From Candidatus Sumerlaeota bacterium (GTDB lineage: Bacteria > Sumerlaeota > Sumerlaeia > JADFCT01): a stretch of DNA of 56,232 nt. This document shows positions 1 to 7,578 of the stretch, piece after piece. Location of the stretch: the NCBI GenBank assembly GCA_026398575.1, contig JAPLSP010000137.1, positions 1-56,232 of the forward strand, read 5' to 3'. Under the pieces are notes generated by a model that saw nothing but the letters and a program-made list of their open reading frames with translations, was not told the DNA's origin and did no database searches. How positions within the stretch are numbered: position 1 is the stretch's first letter; the number at the start of each line of letters is the position of its first letter. The translations under genes and the position numbers were made by a program.

Positions 1-34
1 CTTTTCTCGCCATTTCTTACCGGCGAAAGCGGGA

Positions 35-739
35 TCATTCGTTGGACATCAGAAGAGAACGCCCCTTCAAAGACACGCTTTGAAGCTCGAACTCCTGCTG
101 GTCGTCACCCTTGCCAATGATCTTGGTAACCACTCTGGGTCTGACGGTGATCAGGACGTCATTGGCAATATCCGCGTCGCTGATATTGAAGCTCATGAAG
201 ATGATCGCTTCCACCGGCTTGGTCCTTCCCAAATAATCGTCTGCAACGACGGTCTGGGGATAGCGGCCGGTGACGATGATCTGGAGTTTGTTCTTTCCGC
301 CGCTGATTTTTATTTTTATGGCGTTTTTCGATTTGGGGTCTGACGGATCTTCCTTGATGATAATGGTCGCGCTTTTCGCTCCATCCACGTATTTCGGATC
401 GTCCGACAGCGCTCCTTCGTGGGTGAAATTTCCGATGCTGAAAGCAAATACGGTATCCGCGGTCAGCGCGCGAAAGTCGAATTGATCCTCGCCATCCACT
501 TTAGCCCATGCATAAGTCGCCACGGCAGTAAAAGAGCCTTTCGTCGCGGTGTCGTAGCTCACTTCGCCGGTATCCGGATCTTTGGCGCCGATCAGTTTGT
601 CCCCTACTTGTTCGGCATAAGTGAGACTGAATTTATCGGCAAAGGCGCACGAACCCGCCATCGCCGCCGCAATCAGAAAGCCGAAAAGCGCCTTGCCGGC
701 GATATTTAATATCTCTGCATGATAATGCCTGAAAGGCAT
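35..739 (-). CDS. Exported hypothetical protein
   Basis: Predicted 234-residue protein of unknown function. A hydrophobic stretch (KALFGFLIAAAMAGSCAFA, roughly residues 17-34) ending in a small-residue motif looks like a signal peptide, so the product is probably exported. The rest is rich in beta-prone, polar sequence without a motif I recognise. I chose the ATG at 739 because an AGAGGAGAG Shine-Dalgarno lies about 8 bases upstream; the longer frame would start with TTG at 763 inside that site. It is separated from the next minus-strand gene by about 125 bases, so it may have its own promoter. Function cannot be stated. Confidence 0.7.
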   Translation of the reverse strand: MPFRHYHAEILNIAGKALFGFLIAAAMAGSCAFADKFSLTYAEQVGDKLIGAKDPDTGEVSYDTATKGSFTAVATYAWAKVDGEDQFDFRALTADTVFAFSIGNFTHEGALSDDPKYVDGAKSATIIIKEDPSDPKSKNAIKIKISGGKNKLQIIVTGRYPQTVVADDYLGRTKPVEAIIFMSFNISDADIANDVLITVRPRVVTKIIGKGDDQQEFELQSVSLKGRSLLMSNE

Positions 740-865
740 GATGATACTCTCCTCTAAACCCAAAATCTACAGACATCGCCACTTCATTGATGGTAATCCT
801 GCATTTCCGGGGCAGTCAAGCGCATTTTCCCTTGTCCGACTGCATCGCCTCGGTGATCGCTTCCG

Positions 866-1858
866 CTAATGGATGCTCAGATTGCGCAATTCGAGCGCGC
901 GACGGTGGATGGCGCCGCTGGTTTCCTCCGCATCGTGGTTGGGATAGATGAGGGTCAGATCTGAAGCGGCTTTGGTTTGGTTGAATTTCATCGCGTATCG
1001 TTTCCATTGCGCGGCGGCGATGACCTGAAAATCATACTCGCCTCCCAACTGCGCGACCAGAAGGGGTGGCCATCCATAGGCGCTTTGTCCGCGCGCTTCG
1101 AAGACGAGCGTTGCTACGCCGCCGGGCGCCGCCGCCGCCGTCGAACCGCCGATTGCGGGAACCTTCGATTCCGCGACGCAGGGCATATCGAAAAAAAGGC
1201 TTTCCGTCGTCGCGCGGAAGCTCGTGCCAGGATTGAAACGGCCATCATCCACTTTCTTGAACGCGGAAGGCAGGAGCGCGCGTTCATCCCCCGTCGCAAG
1301 CGCGCGTGAAGGTGAAGAGCTTGCATCTTCTTCCGATAAGGATGGGAAAACCGGTGGATGCGAGCGGACGGCGTTGGCGATTCCATCGGCTTTACGGGCG
1401 CAATCGGCGTCGCCCTGCGCGCGCGCGGATTCTGCCAGCAGGCGCCACGCCTCCGGCAAGACATCGGCGCGATTGACGGCGTGATACCGGAAGATCGCCT
1501 CCCAGGCGGCCATGCGCGCCAGAGCAGGACGATGCGCCTCGAGAAAGGCGCGTCCCGCTTCAACGAAATCGCGATAATCCGTCGCGATATGCGCGCCAAG
1601 ATAGACGCGCTGATGTTCGCGGCCTTCGGCGTCACGCCAGACTTTTTTGCGCGCGGCGGCTTCGCGCAAGGCGGCCTCCGCCTCTGCGAGCCTGCCACTC
1701 CGTGCCAGCCACGCCGCGCGCTTCGCGGCATTCTCTCCCCAGCGCGCTACCCAGAATTCCAGCAGGGTTGGATAGCAATACGCGAAGGCATAGATGAATA
1801 AAACAAATCCTGCTGCTCCTATGAGAATGTGAGATCGCCGCATTTGCTGTTTGCTCAT
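866..1858 (-). CDS. Membrane-anchored hypothetical with helical-repeat region
   Basis: A 330-residue protein with one N-terminal transmembrane segment (IGAAGFVLFIYAFAYCYPTL, about residues 13-32). An Ala/Glu-rich helical region follows (about 40-165) that resembles TPR-like repeats: WLARSGRLAEAEAALREAAA and a weaker second unit near 90-115. The last 140 residues are less helical and contain YDFQVIAAAQWKRYAMKF, which resembles the beta-sandwich edge of carbohydrate-binding or extracytoplasmic domains. That last point is a weak inference. The start is an ATG with only a short GGA upstream. No neighbour shows an operon partner. I do not recognise the family. Confidence 0.65.
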   Translation of the reverse strand: MSKQQMRRSHILIGAAGFVLFIYAFAYCYPTLLEFWVARWGENAAKRAAWLARSGRLAEAEAALREAAARKKVWRDAEGREHQRVYLGAHIATDYRDFVEAGRAFLEAHRPALARMAAWEAIFRYHAVNRADVLPEAWRLLAESARAQGDADCARKADGIANAVRSHPPVFPSLSEEDASSSPSRALATGDERALLPSAFKKVDDGRFNPGTSFRATTESLFFDMPCVAESKVPAIGGSTAAAAPGGVATLVFEARGQSAYGWPPLLVAQLGGEYDFQVIAAAQWKRYAMKFNQTKAASDLTLIYPNHDAEETSGAIHRRALELRNLSIH

Positions 1859-1897
1859 TTTCCGAAATTGAATTTCAAATCTCTTTGCTTCAATGGC

Positions 1898-2356
1898 TCA
1901 CGAAATTGGTATAACAAACTGGAATATAATTAAATCACCAGCCAACGCGAAGAGACAAACTAAGATTTTGGCAGGAGGCGCCTTGGCCGGCCGAATGAAT
2001 GCAAAGATCAGGCAAACAGCCACAAGATTCAAGGCATTGGCAAAAATATAAGCAAACCGAAAGAATTGAAAAGAGATGATACCATGTTCAAAAATACATG
2101 GCGCAAAGCCCATTGCCAATGGGTTTTCAAGTGCCGATAGATAAATCACGGCGAGATGAATAATAAGGGAAAGAAGCAAATCTGATCCAATGCGAGGCGA
2201 TAGGAAACCTCGGAAGGCGGCAATGAACTTTGCCCTTAATGTGGCATTCGCCCACATAGGCCCCGTATGTGGCGTATCTGGCGTAGCGAAGTCTTCCCTA
2301 TCTACAACATGCTTCGCATGCGCCATCATGGCTTGTATTCTCGGCCCACCTTTCAT
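1898..2356 (-). CDS. Small multi-pass membrane protein
   Basis: A 152-residue protein with about three hydrophobic segments: LLLSLIIHLAVIYLSAL (near 60-77), a stretch near 93-115 including LNLVAVCLIFAF, and ILVCLFALAGDLIIFQFVI at the C-terminus. The ATG at 2356 is chosen because GAGGA sits 5 bases upstream; the frame is open further 5-prime. The start lies 59 bases inside the preceding antitoxin-like gene, so translation may be coupled. The N-terminal ~55 residues are hydrophilic and may be read-through of the overlap. No family recognised; codon use looks less GC-rich than in the neighbouring flotillin. Confidence 0.5.
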   Translation of the reverse strand: MKGGPRIQAMMAHAKHVVDREDFATPDTPHTGPMWANATLRAKFIAAFRGFLSPRIGSDLLLSLIIHLAVIYLSALENPLAMGFAPCIFEHGIISFQFFRFAYIFANALNLVAVCLIFAFIRPAKAPPAKILVCLFALAGDLIIFQFVIPIS

Positions 2357-2579
2357 GATCGTCCTCGGATTCAATCTCCGTGAAGTCAGGTATGCTGCCG
2401 GCAAATCGCTCAAAAAAGCCTTGAGGCCACCCCTGCGATTGCCCGCCAGTTTCATTCCCCAGATTCTGCTCCTCCAAAGGCAACACGATAATCTCTACCC
2501 GTTGCTGGCGCAGTTCCTCGGGGATCACAATTGCGATGGTTCCGGAAGTCGCCTCCCGGATTTCTCTATAAGCTTTCAT
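2298..2579 (-). CDS. Antitoxin-like protein, apparently without its toxin
   Basis: A 93-residue protein. The opening MKAYREIREATSGTIAIVIP and the later GWPQGFFERFAGSIPDF match a layout I associate with small antitoxins that precede PIN-domain toxins: a swapped-hairpin-like N-terminal segment, then a Gly-Trp-Pro linker and an acidic tail. The start at 2579 has AAAGGGA about 6 bases upstream. The C-terminus (SHDGACEACCR) is not the usual acidic end, and the next gene codes for a membrane protein, not a PIN nuclease. This suggests the 3-prime part and toxin were lost by rearrangement. Family assignment is from memory of sequence style, so moderate only. Confidence 0.5.
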   Translation of the reverse strand: MKAYREIREATSGTIAIVIPEELRQQRVEIIVLPLEEQNLGNETGGQSQGWPQGFFERFAGSIPDFTEIESEDDHERWAENTSHDGACEACCR

Positions 2580-2608
2580 AAGATTCCCTTTCTTCTCGTG
2601 CGATACAT

Positions 2609-4138
2609 TTACTTCTTCTCCGCGTCGCCGCTTGGCTTCGGCCAATCGGCTTTGATGCCCGGCATCCGCTTGATCAGTTCCGCGAGATCAATGCCCGTCA
2701 GCGCCTGGATCACCGGCGGAATCTGGGCCATGATTTGCGTGACGTCCCGCGTGATCTTCGAGGCGCCCCCGCCCGTGTCGCCTTCGCCGCCCATATTGAT
2801 CACGGTCATCTTGTCAATCTTCGACAGCGGCGCGGCGATCTTCTCGGCCAGAACCGGCAGCCCCTCGATCAGCATCTGCACGACCGCCGCCTGGTTATAG
2901 AGCGTCCACGACTCGGCCTTCTTGCGCATCGCCTCGGCTTCGGCCAGGCCTTTCGCGCGGATGACGTCGGCCTGCGCCAAGCCCTTCGCTTTTTGCGCCG
3001 AACCTTCGGCCTCGCCCGTCCGCTGCACGACGTCCGCGTCGGCGAAGCCCACGGATTTATCCGCCAGAGCCTTGCCTTCGGCGGTCTTCGACAAACGCTG
3101 CCGCTCGGCCTCGGCCAGCTGCTCGACCTCGTAGCGCTTGGCTTCGGCGGGTTTGCGGATCGTGGCGTCCAGTTCCTTTTCCCGGCGCTTGATTTCCATC
3201 TCCTGCACCTGGATCGAGCGCTCTTTCTCGATGACCTGCACCTGGATTTCCTCGGCCTTGACGGCCTGAGCGGTTTTATATTTCTGCAGGTCGTAGGCCA
3301 GGTCGGATTCGGCTTTGCGGTTGTTGACGGAGGCCTGGTAATCGGCCACCTTCATTTCGTAGTCGCGCTTGGCCTCGGCGACCTTCGTATCGGCGGCGAA
3401 GCTCGCCTCCTGGCCGGCCTGATTGGCCTGTGTGCTTTTGATCGTCGCGTCGCGGTCGGCCTCGGCCTTGGCGATGATGGCGTCGCGCTTGACCTGCGCG
3501 ATGCGCGGCTGGCCGAGGGCATTGAGGTAACCCTGGTTGTCCTTGATGTTGCGGATGGTGAACGAGTCAATCTTCAGGCCCATGTTCGCCATATCGGCCG
3601 TAGCGATTTCCTGCACGCGCTGGGCGAAGGTTTCGCGGTTCTTGTAAATGTCCTCGACCGTCATCGTGCCGAGCACGGCGCGCAGGTGGCCTTCGAGCGT
3701 CTGCAGCGCAATCCGCTGGATTTCTTCGGCGCGCTTGCCAAGGAAGCGCTCGGCGGCGGTGATGATGGATTCCTCCTCGCCGTTGACCTTCACCTGCGCG
3801 ATGCCGTCCACGAGAACGGGCACGCCCAGCATGGTATAAACTTCCGGCGTTTCGATTTCGAGCGTGAAGAGTTCGAGCGACAGGACGTCCACTTTTTCCA
3901 GCACCGGCCAGACGAACGTGCCGCCGCCGCGCACGCAACGGAAGCCGTGAATCGCGTCGCGCCCGTTTGCGTAGCGGAACTTACGCTTGCGCCCCGAGAT
4001 GATGAAGACTTCGTTGGGGCCGGCTTTCTGATAGCGCCGCGCAAAGATGTATGCGGCCAGAAACAGAATGATAATGATTACGATTGCAGCGGTGATGGTG
4101 CTGCTCTCACCCGTGATCAATTCGATAAGTTTGCCCAT
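2609..4138 (-). CDS. Flotillin/YqiK-like SPFH membrane scaffold protein
   Basis: A 509-residue SPFH-family protein. One N-terminal transmembrane helix (ITAAIVIIIILFLAAYIFA) is followed by the SPFH domain (about 35-215, including GGGTFVWPVLEKVDVLSLE and LGVPVLVDGIAQVKV). A long Ala/Glu/Lys coiled-coil with flotillin-type EA repeats covers about 215-420 (AKGLAQADVIRAKGLAEAEA), and the tail is Pro/Gly-rich. Flotillins oligomerise in ordered membrane domains; a role in membrane organisation follows from the family. The start at 4138 (MGKLIELITG) has AAGGAG 6 bases upstream. The antitoxin-like gene begins 30 bases after its stop. No NfeD partner is adjacent, which is unusual for some flotillin loci. 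Confidence 0.9.
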   Translation of the reverse strand: MGKLIELITGESSTITAAIVIIIILFLAAYIFARRYQKAGPNEVFIISGRKRKFRYANGRDAIHGFRCVRGGGTFVWPVLEKVDVLSLELFTLEIETPEVYTMLGVPVLVDGIAQVKVNGEEESIITAAERFLGKRAEEIQRIALQTLEGHLRAVLGTMTVEDIYKNRETFAQRVQEIATADMANMGLKIDSFTIRNIKDNQGYLNALGQPRIAQVKRDAIIAKAEADRDATIKSTQANQAGQEASFAADTKVAEAKRDYEMKVADYQASVNNRKAESDLAYDLQKYKTAQAVKAEEIQVQVIEKERSIQVQEMEIKRREKELDATIRKPAEAKRYEVEQLAEAERQRLSKTAEGKALADKSVGFADADVVQRTGEAEGSAQKAKGLAQADVIRAKGLAEAEAMRKKAESWTLYNQAAVVQMLIEGLPVLAEKIAAPLSKIDKMTVINMGGEGDTGGGASKITRDVTQIMAQIPPVIQALTGIDLAELIKRMPGIKADWPKPSGDAEKK

Positions 4139-4282
4139 CTTCGTCTCCTTTTTTTTTGGCGCAGGTTTATAGCGCAATCGCCGGCACTGACGGCGAGCCA
4201 GTCTGAGAACCCATAACCTGTCTTCTTATAGCCGGGCGGGTATGAGGGCGCAACGAGAAATGAGCTAAATGATATGCGCATG

Positions 4283-4389
4283 TATAGAACACAGATGCAG
4301 CGGATCGGGCGGATCAGGACGGATTTTACTCCGTGCGTATCCGGCCGATCCGTGCGTATCCGCCCGATCCGCCGCATCCGTGTTCTATA
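4283..4389. repeat. Imperfect inverted repeat built from CGGATC-type words
   Basis: The left arm (about 4283-4317) starts TATAGAACACAGATGCAGCG and continues GGATCGGGCGGAT. The right arm (about 4355-4389) is its imperfect reverse complement, ending CGCATCCGTGTTCTATA. The loop also carries repeated GGATCNG/CCGATCCG words (GTGCGTATCC twice). It lies between the end of the GH38-like gene and the flotillin, so a transcript would form a strong hairpin. There is no T-run, so a classical terminator is not supported. Confidence 0.75.
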
Positions 4390-4411
4390 GCCCGCCAGTT
4401 GGCGTTGGTCG

Positions 4412-7324
4412 TTATGGCAGAAACTCTATGGTATAGATCTTCTTCCGGCCCAGCGTCACTGCCACCCAGCCCTTCTTATCCTGCTTGAGATCGGCTTCGG
4501 GAATTTCTTCGAGTGTGACGGCGCGGACTTTGGACCAGGGGCGGGGCGGCTCAACCGGAAGCGCAAAATCGGCGGCCTGCCGTTCGACGGGCGATTGGGT
4601 TTGGGCGGGATTGGCGCCGCCGCCATTCAGACGCAGGCGGGCTTTGACGGTTTTGGATGTTGGGTTGAACAAGCGGACGATCCAGCCTTCGCTACTTTCG
4701 CTGCGCTTCAGGGCGCTGACGTGGAGCGAGGGCGGTTCCACCTCCAAGAACGAACGAGAGAGAGGTTGATTGCCGCGCGGCGTGGGGCCGATCTGGATTG
4801 CGCGGAACGGGAACGTGAAGCGCTGCGCGGCCTGCCAGAGGCCGGCCTGCTCCCAATCGCCGGCGTGCGGCATGAAGGCATAGCGGAAGGTATGGCGGCC
4901 CAGGAGTTGCGAGCCTTTGTCTATCTTGCTGTAGTCCGTGCGTTCGAGTTCGGTGATGCACATCCGCAGCGGGAAGCAGCGCAGCAGCGTCAGACTGAGG
5001 GTATTGTCGGCGTCGCCGTGCGGCTCATAGGCTTTAAGGCCGTCATTCAGCAACGCCACGCCCCGCTCGCCGTCGCTGATGTCCACGAAGAAATCCATCG
5101 GATGCTCGGTCTGAACCTCCTCGGCGAAGAGGGCCGGATCGGGCTTGGCGATGGGGCGCGAGACCACGTCGAACGGAATCTGCGCCATGACGTGATCCGC
5201 CTGGACGCCCGTCGGGAAGGAGACTTGGAGATAGTGGTCCTCGGCTTGGTTATCCACCTCGGTGACGATCTCCACCCACGGCTGCCCGCGGCGCAGCGTG
5301 ACGGTGTTGACGATCCGGCAAACGACGCGCTCTTCGCTCCGGCGCAGATCATCGCTGGAACGCCCGCGCGGCAGCGCCCAATCCAGTTCCACGCGGATGG
5401 ACGCCACAAGCTCGCCGTCTGCGACAATGGCGACGCGGGCATTTTCGGTCAGCGTGGTCAGCAGCTCGTCGTTGGGAACTCTGGTTCGCTCCCAGGGGTT
5501 TCCCATCTCGCTCGTGTCGCGGAAATAGCCAAGGTCCTGCCACACGCAGCCCGAGGCCTTATCTCGAACGGTCAACGCGCCGTTGGATTGAGCGGCGACG
5601 GAGAGGAATTCGTTTTCAATCGCCTGCGGTCCGGTGGCCATGCCTTGTTTGGCCTGCCGCTTGGCGCTTCGGAGCGGCTTGACGAAAAAGGCGCGATAGC
5701 CCATGCCGGGCACATCGGGCAATTGCGCATGGACGGTGTGCCGCATGGCTTGAATCATGTTGGCGCACTCGACGGGCGACTGCACCATGGTATAGACCGG
5801 CCGCGCGCTCACCCTCTGAATCGGCAGCGCAGCGCCTTTTTCATCCACCAGTTCGAAGTCCGCAGCTTTCAGTTCCACCGGCAAATCCAGTTCCAGCGGA
5901 ACAACCTCGGTGCGCGGCGCCGGCACGGGATTCCACGCCACCACGGCCACCTCGCCCGGATCGCGCTTCGAAAGGTCAATGGCGCCGGCAACGTCCATCA
6001 GCGCGCGCTCCAGCACGCACGCGCTGATTTCGCGCGACTGGCGGTAGCGGTAGAACATGTCGTTCGGCACCACGTCGCGGCTGCAGCCGCCGATGGAGTC
6101 ATGGCCGTGGTTTTGAAGAAGCCAGTTCCAGGCCACGTCCACAAAGCCCTGCGGATACGCGGCGCCGAGCAGCGATGCGCAGACGGCGGCGGGTTCGGCG
6201 TAAACACCCAGCGCGCGCTCGGCGCCGCAGTTCTCCATCTTGATGTCCATGCGCGCCGAGGTGACCCACCCGAAGAGCGTGGACGAACTGCCCGCCGTGA
6301 AGAAGTGGCGCATCTCGCCCCGGGCGACGGGAAGGTTTTTCGGCGCCGACTCGACGACGCATTTTTGAAAATCGGGGAACGTGCTGTGGAACACGTCGGC
6401 CTCGCCCGCGAGCGCCTCGGCGCAGTCGGCCATCAGGCGCACCTCGCGGATGTCGGGGCAGGACGAATCGTGCCCCGCCGACCAGAAGCGGTGCGGCGTG
6501 GTCCATTCGCCGTTCTGCTCGTCAATCGCCTGCCGCGTGCGCGCGGCTACGTTTTCGGCGTAGTAGGCGAACTTCGGATGCGCGTACTGGATGTCGAAGT
6601 TCGCGAAATCGGGATTGGCAAACCGGAATGGGCCATGGCCGGCGTCCCATCGCACGAGGCGGTTGCCGATATTCTCGATATTCCAGAAAACCGGGCGCTG
6701 CAGGACGTACCAGACGTTGTAGCGCGGACGCCGCGCCAGGCGCGATCCGACAATGCGCGTGCCGTCCGGCCCTTCCCAAAAGAACTCCGAATTGGGCGCA
6801 ACGAGCGTGTTGACGCCACGATAAAAGGCGGCAAACGGGATGCCGAAGCCGGAATAAATCTGCGGCATCTGCGATATCTGCCCCCACGAAAACGGCGAGT
6901 AACCCGTCTTGCTGACCGCCCCGAAGCGGCGCGCGATCTTGTGGCCCAGCAACAGATTGCGGATCAGCGCCTCGCCGCCGACGCAGAATTCATCCGGCAG
7001 AACAAACCACGGCCCCACCAGCAGGCGGCCATTCTTGATGTATTTGCGAATCAGTTTCTCCCGCTCTGGCCTGATTTCAAGATAGTCCAGGAGCGGGATG
7101 GTTTGCGAATCGAGATGGAAGGATTTGAACTTCGGTTCCTTCTCGAAAATATCCAGCAGCATGTCCATCATATAGACAAGCTGGAAGCGGGTGCGCTGCA
7201 TCGAATAGCGCCACTCGCGGTCCCAGTGGGTGTTGGAAATAAAGTGGCATTGAATCGGCGCGGGCTCAAGCGCCGCTTTGCGTTTGGATTTGGCGGCGCC
7301 TGTGGATTGGCTCTGCTTGCTCAT
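4412..7324 (-). CDS. GH38 alpha-mannosidase-like protein with altered nucleophile motif
   Basis: A 970-residue cytosolic protein (no signal peptide). The N-terminal catalytic barrel of glycoside hydrolase family 38 is recognisable from NTHWDREW (H33 and D35 are the expected zinc ligands) and NHGHDSIGG near residue 405 (expected fourth ligand His). The C-terminal half has the beta-sandwich layout of alpha-mannosidases (DLGYFRDTSEMGNPWERTR region, then RPIAKPDP). The canonical nucleophile segment PDxFGxSxQxPQ reads GYSPFSWGQISQMPQ here. The Asp that acts as nucleophile and zinc ligand is therefore Phe145, and the DNA supports this reading. The start has AGGTGA 6 bases upstream. It may be an alpha-mannosidase-fold protein with different chemistry or none. 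Confidence 0.85.
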   Translation of the reverse strand: MSKQSQSTGAAKSKRKAALEPAPIQCHFISNTHWDREWRYSMQRTRFQLVYMMDMLLDIFEKEPKFKSFHLDSQTIPLLDYLEIRPEREKLIRKYIKNGRLLVGPWFVLPDEFCVGGEALIRNLLLGHKIARRFGAVSKTGYSPFSWGQISQMPQIYSGFGIPFAAFYRGVNTLVAPNSEFFWEGPDGTRIVGSRLARRPRYNVWYVLQRPVFWNIENIGNRLVRWDAGHGPFRFANPDFANFDIQYAHPKFAYYAENVAARTRQAIDEQNGEWTTPHRFWSAGHDSSCPDIREVRLMADCAEALAGEADVFHSTFPDFQKCVVESAPKNLPVARGEMRHFFTAGSSSTLFGWVTSARMDIKMENCGAERALGVYAEPAAVCASLLGAAYPQGFVDVAWNWLLQNHGHDSIGGCSRDVVPNDMFYRYRQSREISACVLERALMDVAGAIDLSKRDPGEVAVVAWNPVPAPRTEVVPLELDLPVELKAADFELVDEKGAALPIQRVSARPVYTMVQSPVECANMIQAMRHTVHAQLPDVPGMGYRAFFVKPLRSAKRQAKQGMATGPQAIENEFLSVAAQSNGALTVRDKASGCVWQDLGYFRDTSEMGNPWERTRVPNDELLTTLTENARVAIVADGELVASIRVELDWALPRGRSSDDLRRSEERVVCRIVNTVTLRRGQPWVEIVTEVDNQAEDHYLQVSFPTGVQADHVMAQIPFDVVSRPIAKPDPALFAEEVQTEHPMDFFVDISDGERGVALLNDGLKAYEPHGDADNTLSLTLLRCFPLRMCITELERTDYSKIDKGSQLLGRHTFRYAFMPHAGDWEQAGLWQAAQRFTFPFRAIQIGPTPRGNQPLSRSFLEVEPPSLHVSALKRSESSEGWIVRLFNPTSKTVKARLRLNGGGANPAQTQSPVERQAADFALPVEPPRPWSKVRAVTLEEIPEADLKQDKKGWVAVTLGRKKIYTIEFLP

Positions 7325-7391
7325 GTCGCTTCACCTCGGAGGGATGGATATGGCCGAGGCGATTTGAAACATGATCACAGAGGATTGCCAG

Positions 7392-7439
7392 AAAAAAAAC
7401 GCGGGAACGCGGGAATATTTTTCCCCCGCGTTTCCGCGA
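7392..7439 (-). terminator. Rho-independent terminator after the GltB-like operon
   Basis: On the minus strand a stem formed by CGCGGAAACGCGGG and CCCGCGTTCCCGCG is followed directly by eight T residues. It lies about 140 bases after the stop of the FMN-domain gene and beyond the GltD-like tail, and before the GH38-like gene. It therefore probably ends the transcript begun at the sigma-54 promoter. Confidence 0.8.
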
Positions 7440-7470
7440 TTTTCATGGCGTTCGTTTGGAAGCAGGCGCG

Positions 7471-7578
7471 TCACATCATCGCAGCGCCGGGATTGCCTGC
7501 CTGAGCGAGCCATCGGTTGATCGCCTCGGCGGCGTGCTTGCCGGGGGCCATATCGCGAGCGATCAGCGTGGCGGGGGA
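7471..7578 (-). pseudogene. GltD-like C-terminal fragment, in frame after a UGA stop
   Basis: Directly after the TGA (7579-7581) of the FMN-domain gene, the same frame stays open for 35 codons to a second TGA at 7471-7473. The peptide contains ATLIARDMAPGKHAAEAI followed by NRWLAQAG. It matches the end of pyridine-nucleotide oxidoreductases of the GltD family: compare ATLVVRAMAAGKRAAEAI then RRYLANR at the end of this window's own gltD. No start codon or upstream FAD/NAD domain accompanies it. It is most simply the remnant of a gltD-like gene removed by deletion. UGA readthrough is possible but unsupported. Confidence 0.65.

Noticed and set aside
4595..7504. Very long open frame on the plus strand opposite the GH38-like gene
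   Set aside because: It is the complement of a gene with clear homology; its product is Arg/Ala/Gly/His-rich without motifs, as expected in GC-rich antisense frames.
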